NCBI GenBank assembly: GCA_052388025.1
Contig: JBQTIP010000099.1
Span: 1-24,640, forward strand
Source of the DNA: JBQTIP01 sp052388025
GTDB lineage: Bacteria > Actinomycetota > UBA4738 > HRBIN12
Length of the DNA: 24,640 bases
Direction of reading: 5' to 3'
Under the pieces are notes generated by a model. It saw nothing but the letters and a program-made list of their open reading frames with translations. It ran no database searches and was not told the DNA's origin. Positions 8,937 to 15,567 of the stretch are shown in pieces. How positions within the stretch are numbered: position 1 is the first letter of the stretch; every line of letters starts with the position of its first letter. A program made the position numbers and the translations under genes.

Positions 8937-10343
8937 GTGGGCGCGGAAAGTCCAAGAGAGGAATGCGGCCTCTTCGGCGTGTGGGCCCCTGGAGAGGAGG
9001 TCGCGCGCCTCACCTACTTCGGGCTCTTCGCGCTCCAGCACCGCGGCCAGGAGTCGGCGGGCATCGCGGTCTCCGACGGCCGGAACGTCCTCGTCTACAA
9101 GGAGCTCGGCCTCGTCTCCCAGGTCTTCAACGAGGCGACGCTCGCGACCCTTCAGGGTGACCTCGGGATCGGCCACACGCGCTACTCGACGACCGGCTCC
9201 ACGACCTGGGAGAACGCCCAGCCGGCCTTCAAGACCGACGGGACCCATTCGCTCGCGCTCGCCCACAACGGGAACCTCGTCAACACGGCTGAGCTTGCCG
9301 AGCCGGCCGGGCGGAGAGGCGGCGCGACCACAGACTCCGACCTTGTCGCGACCCTCCTGTCGGGCCGGATGGACGACGGCCTTGAGGCCGGCGCCCTCGG
9401 GGTGCTCCCCACGCTGCGGGGAGCTTTCTGCTTCCTGATGATGGACGAGCGAAGCGTCTACGCGGCGCGCGATGCCTACGGCCTTCGCCCGCTAGCGATC
9501 GGGAGGCTGCCCGGCGGGTTCTGCGTTGCCTCCGAGACCTGCGCCCTCGACATCGTCGGCGCGACGTACGTGCGCGAGGTCGAGCCCGGCGAGCTGGTCA
9601 GGATCGACGACCGGGGCCTTCACTCGGGGAGGTTCGCAAAGAGCCCGCGCCCGGCCCTTTGCGTCTTCGAGTTCGTCTACCTCGCCCGGGCCGACTCGCG
9701 CCTGTACGGCCAGACCATTCACGAGGTGCGTCGGGACCTCGGCAGGCGGCTGGCGGCGGAGGCTCCCGCGGACGCCGACCTCGTCATCCCGGTGCCCGAC
9801 ACCGGCCACTCGGCGGCGCAGGGGTACGCCGAGCTCTCGGGGATCCCGTACGGCGAGGGCCTCATGAAGAACCGATACGTCGGACGGACCTTCATCCAGC
9901 CGTCGCAATCGCTGCGCGATCGAGGAGTGAAGCTGAAGCTGAACCCGATCCCGGACGCCGTCCGCGGCAAACGGCTCGTCGTCGTCGATGACTCCATCGT
10001 GAGGGGGACAACCACGCGCCAGATCGTCACGGCCCTTCGAGAGGCCGGCGCGACCGAGGTCCACGCTCGCATCACGTGTCCCCCGATCAAGTGGCCGTGC
10101 TTCTACGGCATCGACATGTCCTCGAGATCCGAGCTGGTTGCCTCGGACCTGTCCGTCGAGGAGGTTCGCGAGTTCATCGGCGCGGACTCGCTCGGGTACC
10201 TCTCCCTCGAAGGCATGGTCGCCGCGACCGGCTCTCCCAAGGGCGACTTCTGCCGGGCATGCTTCGACGGCGATTACCCCATCCCCACTTCCGACCACGC
10301 GGGCAAGTTCGTCCTCGAGCGGCAGCCCTTCGCGCGCTCGTGA
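8937..10343 (+). CDS. purF: Amidophosphoribosyltransferase
   Basis: First committed step of purine synthesis: PRPP and glutamine give phosphoribosylamine. From GTG 8937 the product has 468 residues. Cys10, in REECGLFGVWA, is the N-terminal nucleophile exposed after removal of a 9-residue propeptide, as in the Bacillus enzyme. The glutaminase half has LQHRGQESAG, GHTRYSTTGS and LAHNGNLVN; the transferase half has VIPVPDTGHSAAQGYAE and the PRPP loop RLVVVDDSIVRGTTTRQIV. Cys242, Cys388, Cys439 and Cys442 fit the four Fe-S ligands of the Bacillus type, so this should be an oxygen-sensitive [4Fe-4S] form. A GTG at 8919 would give a 15-residue propeptide. The stop shares one base with the purM ATG. 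Confidence 0.96.
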   Translation: MGAESPREECGLFGVWAPGEEVARLTYFGLFALQHRGQESAGIAVSDGRNVLVYKELGLVSQVFNEATLATLQGDLGIGHTRYSTTGSTTWENAQPAFKTDGTHSLALAHNGNLVNTAELAEPAGRRGGATTDSDLVATLLSGRMDDGLEAGALGVLPTLRGAFCFLMMDERSVYAARDAYGLRPLAIGRLPGGFCVASETCALDIVGATYVREVEPGELVRIDDRGLHSGRFAKSPRPALCVFEFVYLARADSRLYGQTIHEVRRDLGRRLAAEAPADADLVIPVPDTGHSAAQGYAELSGIPYGEGLMKNRYVGRTFIQPSQSLRDRGVKLKLNPIPDAVRGKRLVVVDDSIVRGTTTRQIVTALREAGATEVHARITCPPIKWPCFYGIDMSSRSELVASDLSVEEVREFIGADSLGYLSLEGMVAATGSPKGDFCRACFDGDYPIPTSDHAGKFVLERQPFARS

Positions 10344-11362
10344 TGGACGCGTACCGGTCCGCCGGGGTCGACCGGGAAGCCGCAGCGAAGGCCGTCGCCC
10401 TGATCACCGATCTCGCGAGGGACGCCACGCGCGCGGAGGTGGTCCAGGCCGTCGGCGGCTTCGCCGGCCTCTTCAAGCTGGGGGACGGCCGGCTGCTGGC
10501 GGCGGTGACCGACGGGGTCGGCACGAAGCTCGAGATCGCACGATCGGCGCACCGGCTGAACACCGTCGGCATCGATCTCGTCGCCATGTGCGCGAACGAC
10601 GTCGCCTGTGTGGGTGCGGAGCCGTGGCTCTTCCTCGACTACCTTGCGGTGGGTCGCCTCGTGCCCGAGGAGGTCGCCTCGATCGTCGAGGGGGTCGCCG
10701 AGGGATGCCGGCGGGCCGGCTGCGCGCTCCTCGGCGGCGAGACGGCCGAGCACCCGGGCGTCATGGCCGCCGAACAGTTCGATCTCGCCGGCTTCTGTGT
10801 CGGCGTCGTGAGCGAGACTGCGCTGCTCGGACCGGTCAGGGTCGTCGAGGGCGACTTCCTGCTCGGCCTCGCGTCGAGCGGGCTGCACTCGAACGGGTTC
10901 AGCCTCGTCCGCCGGGTCCTCCTGGATTCCGGCGCGTACGGGCTCGCCTCAACGCCCGACGGCCTCTCCCGATGGCTGGTCGACGAGCTCCTCGAGCCCA
11001 CGAAGATCTACGCGCCGTTGGTGCACGAACTGGCCAGGGCGGGCCTTGTGTCGGCTGTGGCCCACATCACGGGCGGGGGCTTCTACGAGAACGTTCCCCG
11101 GGCGCTTCCGGACGGGCTGGGCGCGGAGATCGACGCATCTGCGTGGCCGGGGCTTCCCGTTTTCGACCTCCTCCGACGGACCGCGGATCTCTCTTCACGG
11201 GAGATGTTCTCCACCTTCAACATGGGCATCGGGATGGTGCTGGTGGTGCCGGCCGGCAGCAGGGCCGAGGTCCTCTCGCGGGCGAAGGACGCGGAGATGC
11301 CCGCCCATGAGATCGGCCGCGTCGTGTCGCGATCCGGGGTTGCGATCCGCGGAACCGAGTGA
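10343..11362 (+). CDS. purM: AIR synthetase (phosphoribosylformylglycinamidine cyclo-ligase)
   Basis: Closes the imidazole ring, turning FGAM and ATP into AIR. The 339-residue protein shows the PurM/PurL-type ATP fold: YRSAGVDREAA at the start, VTDGVGTKLEIA, IDLVAMCANDVACVGAEPWLFLDYLA, LGGETAEHPGVM, FDLAGFCVGVV, LASSGLHSNGFSLVR and HITGGGFYENVPRALP. The ATG at 10343 overlaps the purF stop by one base; a GTG at 10340 is directly before it in frame. It is the last pur gene in the cluster, and purN and purH, which often follow, are absent. Identity is firm. Confidence 0.97.
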   Translation: MDAYRSAGVDREAAAKAVALITDLARDATRAEVVQAVGGFAGLFKLGDGRLLAAVTDGVGTKLEIARSAHRLNTVGIDLVAMCANDVACVGAEPWLFLDYLAVGRLVPEEVASIVEGVAEGCRRAGCALLGGETAEHPGVMAAEQFDLAGFCVGVVSETALLGPVRVVEGDFLLGLASSGLHSNGFSLVRRVLLDSGAYGLASTPDGLSRWLVDELLEPTKIYAPLVHELARAGLVSAVAHITGGGFYENVPRALPDGLGAEIDASAWPGLPVFDLLRRTADLSSREMFSTFNMGIGMVLVVPAGSRAEVLSRAKDAEMPAHEIGRVVSRSGVAIRGTE

Positions 11363-11465
11363 GCCGCGGCGGGCGGACTACTGCGACCGGGCCACCCAAA
11401 ACCACCCTACCGACCGATTCAGGGGACTCCTCTTCGAGCCTACGCAGGTCGATGACTGGTAGTGA

Positions 11466-11478
11466 GGGGGTATCCCCC
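11466..11478. other. GC-rich inverted repeat ahead of the response regulator
   Basis: GGGGG-TAT-CCCCC lies between purM and the proposed start of the response regulator at 11500. It could be a small hairpin in the leader or a protein-binding site. It falls inside the longer reading that would begin at the in-frame ATG at 11452, so its role depends on the true start. Confidence 0.3.
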
Positions 11479-11499
11479 ACGAGGAGCGGTGCCGGCGAG

Positions 11500-11883
11500 A
11501 TGGCAAACAACGGCTCGACCAGCGTGCTTGTCGTCGACGACGAGCCTCAGGTTGTCTGGATGCTGCAGTTCAGCCTGGAGGCCGAGGGCTACCGCACGTT
11601 CGCGGCCCGCGACGGACGGGCCGCCCTGGGCGCGCTGAAGGAGCACCATCCGCGGCTGATGCTGCTCGACATCATGATGCCGGGGATGGACGGCTGGAGC
11701 GTTCTCGAGGAGCTACGAGAGGTCCCGGAGGAGGAACGGCCGCGCGTGGTGGTGGTCTCGGCGCGGGCCAGCCTTCGAGACCGCGCCAAGGCGGCCGAGC
11801 TCGGCGCCGACGCGTTCGTGGCCAAGCCGTTCAACGTGGACGAGCTGCTGGGGATCATCCACGAGCTCGAGGCCGCCGGTTAG
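11500..11883 (+). CDS. Single-domain response regulator (CheY-like receiver)
   Basis: A 127-residue receiver domain with no output domain. It has the acidic pair in VLVVDDEPQVVW (Asp13-Asp14), the phospho-acceptor Asp57 in MLLDIMMPGMDGW, a Ser in place of the usual Thr in VVVVSARAS, and the conserved Lys109 in FVAKPFNVDEL. Such proteins work by protein-protein contact or phosphorelay. No histidine kinase is in the window, so its partner is unknown. The ATG at 11500 gives the standard N-terminus; an in-frame ATG at 11452 would add 16 residues of low-complexity sequence. It lies 137 bp after purM and need not be functionally tied to it. Its stop is directly before a hairpin terminator. Confidence 0.9.
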   Translation: MANNGSTSVLVVDDEPQVVWMLQFSLEAEGYRTFAARDGRAALGALKEHHPRLMLLDIMMPGMDGWSVLEELREVPEEERPRVVVVSARASLRDRAKAAELGADAFVAKPFNVDELLGIIHELEAAG

Positions 11884-11885
11884 AT

Positions 11886-11907
11886 CTAGTCTGTATCAGA
11901 CTAGTTT
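11886..11907. terminator. Shared hairpin between convergent genes
   Basis: A perfect 8-bp inverted repeat, CTAGTCTG-TAT-CAGACTAG (11886-11904), begins 3 nt after the response-regulator stop and is followed by TTT on the plus strand. Its right arm contains the TAG stop of the minus-strand kal gene (11903-11901). It can form in transcripts from either side, so it likely ends both. The stem is AT-richer than the surrounding DNA. Confidence 0.65.
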
Positions 11908-12305
11908 CCCGAGGAACCGAACCGCTGGTTCTGCTTCGTCACTACCGTCGTTCCGGTCGCCTTGCAAACCAACACCGGCTCGACCAGAACCTCGGCGGCC
12001 GACCCCGAGATGTCCGGCCGCGTGGTTATGACCTTGTAGGCTTCGAACTCGCACTTCCGCGAGGTGTTCCCGACCGAGACGATCCGGCCCCTCGCCTCGA
12101 CGAAATCGCCGGCGTGGACCGGCGCGAGGAACTCGATCGACTCGTAGGCGCGGAACAGCCCCTCGTCACCGTCCTGCTTGATCGCGAGCTCCGTGATGAG
12201 ATCGCCGAAGATCTCGAGGACCTTCGCCCCCGCGACGAGGTTTCCCCCGTAATGGGCATCCTCGGATCCCATGCGGCGGCGGATGAAAGCTTCGGGCAGA
12301 CCCAT
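11901..12305 (-). CDS. kal: 3-aminobutyryl-CoA ammonia-lyase (Kal-like hotdog protein)
   Basis: A 134-residue hotdog-fold protein matching the Kal family, which removes ammonia from 3-aminobutyryl-CoA to give crotonyl-CoA in lysine fermentation. Family sequence is strong throughout: IRRRMGSEDAHYGGNLVAG, KVLEIFGDLITEL, DGDEGLFRAYESIEFLAPV, HAGDFVEARGRIVSVGNTS, RKCEFEAYKVITTRPD and EVLVEPVLVCKATGT. The ATG at 12305 follows a strong ribosome binding site (AGGAGGT) and lies 15 bp after the small SH3-like gene, so the two are probably co-transcribed. None of the other lysine-fermentation genes (kamA, kamDE, kdd, kce) is in the window, so the pathway role is inferred. The stop lies within the hairpin at 11886-11907. 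Confidence 0.85.
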   Translation of the reverse strand: MGLPEAFIRRRMGSEDAHYGGNLVAGAKVLEIFGDLITELAIKQDGDEGLFRAYESIEFLAPVHAGDFVEARGRIVSVGNTSRKCEFEAYKVITTRPDISGSAAEVLVEPVLVCKATGTTVVTKQNQRFGSSGN

Positions 12306-12320
12306 GGAACCGACCTCCTG

Positions 12321-12530
12321 TCAGGTGGGGACGACCTTGCCGAAGCGCACTCCCCGGGCGGGTACACGCGCAAGCTCACCGGTCTTCCGCCGAACGAGGT
12401 ACGTCTGCGCGCCCTCGTCGTAGGCCTCGAGGACCCCGACGGCCTCGCCGACGTAGCCGTTCGGCAGCTCGAACTGGAAGGAGACGCGCCTGCCGATGTC
12501 GGCGGGGGTGACCGAGTTCTGGGGGCTCAC
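12321..12530 (-). CDS. Small SH3-like domain protein
   Basis: A 69-residue protein. Its pattern IGRRVSFQFELPNGYVGEAV, GVLEAYDEGAQTYLVRRKTG and ELARVPARGVRFGKVVP suggests a small beta-barrel resembling the SH3-like domain at the N-terminus of Rv0428c-type acetyltransferases; here it stands alone with no acetyltransferase part. That resemblance is from memory and tentative. The GTG start at 12530 has no ribosome binding site but lies 7 nt after a -10-like TACGCT, suggesting a leaderless mRNA. It precedes kal by 15 bp and may serve with it. The function is not known. Confidence 0.7.
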   Translation of the reverse strand: MSPQNSVTPADIGRRVSFQFELPNGYVGEAVGVLEAYDEGAQTYLVRRKTGELARVPARGVRFGKVVPT

Positions 12531-12537
12531 GCGGGCT

Positions 12538-12543
12538 AGCGTA
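12538..12543 (-). promoter_or_regulatory. Probable -10 box for the SH3-like gene and kal
   Basis: On the minus strand TACGCT (12543-12538) ends 7 nt before the GTG at 12530. No ribosome binding site is present, so the mRNA is probably leaderless. It lies in the 24-bp gap after the cobalamin-binding gene. The -35 is not recognisable. Confidence 0.4.
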
Positions 12544-12554
12544 CCGAAGTTCGG

Positions 12555-13472
12555 TCAGCCGACCACGCGAGCGATCGCGCCCTCGGGGGGCTCGGGGAAG
12601 GCTTCCGGGTGGACGGCCCAGGCCAGGATCTCGAGGCCGTCGACGATCCGGGGACCGGGACGCGAGAAGAACGAGGTGGCGTCGACCGCGAAGACGCTGC
12701 CCTCACGCGCGGCCGGCGTCGCGGCAAACTCCGGATTGTCGTTCAGACGAGCGGCTTCTTCCTCGGCCTCCTCCAGGTAGTAGCCGCACGGCATGAACAC
12801 CACGACCTCGGGCGTCGCGTCCGCGATCTCGCGCCAGGTCACCACGCGGGAGGGCTGCTCCTTCTCGCCCAGCAGGTTCACCCCGCCCACGGCCTCGACC
12901 ATGTCGGGCACCCAGTGCCCGCCGGCGAAAGGCGGGTCCGACCACTCCAGTGCGAACACTCGGATCGACGGGAGGCGCTGCGCCGTCTTCCGCACCGCGT
13001 CGATCCTGGCGCGGAGCGACGTGGCCAGCTCGTCGCCGCGCTTTCTTTGGCCGAGGACTTTGCCCGCGGTCCGGATGCTTTCGAGGATCTGGTCGAGCGA
13101 GTGGGGATCAAGGGAGAGCACCTGCGCGTCGACGGTCCCGAGCTCTTCGAGCGCCTCCTGCACGTGGCCGCTGGGTACCGCGCAGACGCGGCAGAGGTCC
13201 TGCGTGAGTATGACGTCGGGCTGGATCCGCTGGATGAGAGCCTTGTCGAGCTGATACAGGGGCTCCTTCAGTCCCATCTTCTCTCGGACGGCGTCGTCGA
13301 TCTCACGGGCGCCGAGCGGCCGGCCCTGTGGGAGCGTGCTCCTCGATACCACCGGCTTGGTGGTGGCACCCGCCGGGAAATCGCATTCGTCGGTCACGGC
13401 CTCGAGGTCGTCGCCGAGGCCGAGCGCGTAGACGATCTCCGTGGCCGACGGCAGGAGGGAGACGATCCTCAC
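12555..13472 (-). CDS. BtuF-like cobalamin-binding protein without signal peptide
   Basis: A 305-residue substrate-binding-fold protein. It opens MRIVSLLPSATEIVYALGLG, the usual start of the mature BtuF/periplasmic-binding fold, and carries TQDLCRVCAVPSGHV (Cys94 and Cys97), typical of cobalamin-binding members, then VPDMVEAVGGVNLLG and EVVVFMPCGYYLEEA. There is no signal peptide or lipobox from GTG 13472, and no ABC permease or ATPase is nearby. It may therefore act in the cytoplasm or be an unusual transport component. The start overlaps the E2 stop by 4 bp (GTGA), so it is translationally coupled to E2. Open frame continues upstream but only as a shadow of E2. Family is fairly sure, ligand inferred. 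Confidence 0.85.
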   Translation of the reverse strand: MRIVSLLPSATEIVYALGLGDDLEAVTDECDFPAGATTKPVVSRSTLPQGRPLGAREIDDAVREKMGLKEPLYQLDKALIQRIQPDVILTQDLCRVCAVPSGHVQEALEELGTVDAQVLSLDPHSLDQILESIRTAGKVLGQRKRGDELATSLRARIDAVRKTAQRLPSIRVFALEWSDPPFAGGHWVPDMVEAVGGVNLLGEKEQPSRVVTWREIADATPEVVVFMPCGYYLEEAEEEAARLNDNPEFAATPAAREGSVFAVDATSFFSRPGPRIVDGLEILAWAVHPEAFPEPPEGAIARVVG

Positions 13473-14593
13473 CGCGGTAGGGCCTCGAGACGCGCCCGGG
13501 ACTCGAGTAGATCGACCAGTTCGCTCAGCGCGCGTCCTGCTGTCGCGCCGTCGAGGAGCCGGTGGTCGAACGAGAGCGAGAGCGTGCAGGCCGGCCGAGC
13601 CACGACCACGTCCTCCACGACGAGCGCCCGCGGCTCGATGACGCCGAGCGCGAGGATAGCGCCCTGGGGCGGGTTGATGATGGGCGTGCCGAACTCGGAG
13701 CCGTAGCTCCCCGTGTTCGTCACCGTGATCGTGCCGCCCGTCATCTCGGCGGGCGTGATGGTCCATGCCCTCGCGGCCTCGACGAGCCGGAGGATCTCCG
13801 CCGCAACGCCGGCGAGGCCCAAATCGCCCACGCCGCGGATGACCGGCACGACGAGGCCTCGGTCGGTGTCGGTCGCCACGCCCACGTGGCAATGGCGGTG
13901 GATGTGGATCGCGCCGGAGGCCGCGTGAAAGGACGCGTTCAGCATCGGATGGTTCTGCACGATCCCCGCGAGGGCGCGGATCACTACGGGGAGTGGTGAG
14001 ACCCCGAGCTCGGCGCGGAACGCCTCGAGGTGCGAGCAGTCCACCGTCCGGAACGTGGTTACGTGCGGGATCTCACGGACGGCTCGGGTCAGGCTGTCGG
14101 CAACGGCGCGCCGGACCAGTCCGACCGGAACGATCTCGACGTCGCGCTCGCCCGGGACGGACTCGGCAGCGGCTTCCACGTCCTCGCGGGTTACGCGTCC
14201 GCCCGTTCCGGTGCCCTCGACAGTCGGGAGATCGACGCCGAGTTCCTTCGCGAGCTTCCTGACTGCCGGCGTGGCTGCGGGTGCGGGGGCCGAGCGGAGC
14301 GGGATTGGCGATGGGCCGGCGAGCGGGGCTCGGCCCCCGCCCCCCTCCGAGTCCTCCATGTCGAACGTCACGAGCGGGGCGCCCACCTTTACGGTGTCCC
14401 CGGCGGCCGCGTGGAGTCGCGCGACCATCCCGGCGAACGGAGAGGGGATCTCGACCGTGGCCTTTGCGGTCTCGACCTCCACGAGCGGCTGGTTCAGCGC
14501 GACCGGGTCGCCCTCCTCCACGAGCCACGCCGCGATCTCGGCCTCCTCCAGGCCCTCGCCGAGGTCGGGGAGCACGAACTCCCGCTCGCCCAT
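13469..14593 (-). CDS. 2-oxoacid dehydrogenase E2 (dihydrolipoamide acyltransferase)
   Basis: Core subunit that carries acyl groups on lipoate and passes them to CoA. Domains in the 374 residues: one lipoyl domain at about 1-78 with the lipoylated Lys44 in EVETAKATVEI, a Pro/Ala linker, the E1/E3-binding domain at about 108-140 (TPAVRKLAKELGVDLPTVEG), and the acyltransferase domain to the end, with the catalytic His344 and Asp348 in SFDHRLLDGATAG. A single lipoyl domain fits either branched-chain or pyruvate enzymes. Its ATG shares one base with the E1-beta stop, and its own stop lies in the GTG of the cobalamin-binding gene. No E3 gene is in the window. Family is firm, substrate unknown. Confidence 0.93.
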   Translation of the reverse strand: MGEREFVLPDLGEGLEEAEIAAWLVEEGDPVALNQPLVEVETAKATVEIPSPFAGMVARLHAAAGDTVKVGAPLVTFDMEDSEGGGGRAPLAGPSPIPLRSAPAPAATPAVRKLAKELGVDLPTVEGTGTGGRVTREDVEAAAESVPGERDVEIVPVGLVRRAVADSLTRAVREIPHVTTFRTVDCSHLEAFRAELGVSPLPVVIRALAGIVQNHPMLNASFHAASGAIHIHRHCHVGVATDTDRGLVVPVIRGVGDLGLAGVAAEILRLVEAARAWTITPAEMTGGTITVTNTGSYGSEFGTPIINPPQGAILALGVIEPRALVVEDVVVARPACTLSLSFDHRLLDGATAGRALSELVDLLESRARLEALPR

Positions 14594-15567
14594 CAGTACT
14601 CCACCGTCCGGCGCACCGCGTCGACGATCCGTTCGACGCTCGGAAGCCAGTGGTGCTCGAGCGACGCCGGTGGATACGGCGTGTCGTAGCCGGTCACGCG
14701 AAGAACGGGCGCCTCCAGGTAGTCGAACGCCTCCTCCATGATGCGGGCCGAGATCTCCGCGCCCATGCCGAGGGTGAGCGGCGCCTCGTGCACCACGATC
14801 GCCCGGCCGGTACGGCGGACCGCGTCGCTCAGTGCCCGGACGTCCAGCGGCACGAGCGAGCGGAGGTCGAGTACGATTGCCTCGATGCCTTGCGCTGCAA
14901 GGTGTTCCGCCGCCTCCAACGACCGGTGCACCATCGCGCCGTACGCGATGATCACGCAGGCGCTACCGTCGCGCACGATGCGCGCCTCGCCGATCCCCGG
15001 TCCGGCCGACTCGAGCTCGCCGCTCTCCTTCGACCAGTACCGGCTCTTGGGCTCGAGGAAGATGACGGGGTCGGGATCGGCCACCGACCGGATCAGGAGT
15101 CGGTAGGCGTCGAGGGCGCCGGACGGCGCCACGACCTTCAGCCCCGCAGTGTGGGTGTAGTAGGTCTCCGGGCTCTCACCGTGATGCTCCTTGCCCCGGA
15201 TGCCGCCCCAGGAAGGGATGCGGATCACGATCGGCATCGGGCCCCGCCCCCTGGTCCGGTAGCGGTACTTGGCGACGTGAGAGATGACCTGGTCGAGCGC
15301 CGGGTAGGAGAACCCGTCGAACTGCATCTCGGCGATCGGACGCCAACCGGCGAGCGCCAGCCCGACGGCCGCCCCCGCGATTCCGGCTTCGGCGATCGGC
15401 GTGTTGAACACTCGCTCGCGGCCGAACTCGCGCTGCAACCCATCGGTCACCCGGAACACGCCGCCGAGATCCCCGACGTCCTCGCCGAACACGAGCGTGC
15501 GAGGATCCTGGGTCAGGCTGTCTCGCAGCGCCCGGTTCAGGGCTGCCACCATCGTGACCTCAGGCAT
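14593..15567 (-). CDS. 2-oxoacid dehydrogenase E1-beta subunit
   Basis: The 324-residue beta half of the thiamine-diphosphate E1 that decarboxylates 2-oxoacids. Features: TMVAALNRALRDSL, FGEDVGDLGGVFRVTDGLQ, FNTPIAEAGIAGAAVGLALA, QFDGFSYPALDQVISHVAKY, HHGESPETYYTHTAGLKVVAPS and DLRSLVPLD. The ATG at 15567 starts at the conserved MPEVTMV and overlaps the E1-alpha stop by 8 bp; a longer frame to 15609 only adds antisense-like sequence. As part of the E1-alpha/E1-beta/E2 set it probably acts on pyruvate or branched-chain 2-oxoacids. Identity is firm, substrate inferred. Confidence 0.94.
   Translation of the reverse strand: MPEVTMVAALNRALRDSLTQDPRTLVFGEDVGDLGGVFRVTDGLQREFGRERVFNTPIAEAGIAGAAVGLALAGWRPIAEMQFDGFSYPALDQVISHVAKYRYRTRGRGPMPIVIRIPSWGGIRGKEHHGESPETYYTHTAGLKVVAPSGALDAYRLLIRSVADPDPVIFLEPKSRYWSKESGELESAGPGIGEARIVRDGSACVIIAYGAMVHRSLEAAEHLAAQGIEAIVLDLRSLVPLDVRALSDAVRRTGRAIVVHEAPLTLGMGAEISARIMEEAFDYLEAPVLRVTGYDTPYPPASLEHHWLPSVERIVDAVRRTVEY

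Noticed and set aside
13469..13475. A cobalamin riboswitch controlling the BtuF-like gene
   Set aside because: The gene overlaps the E2 stop, so there is no leader to hold one.
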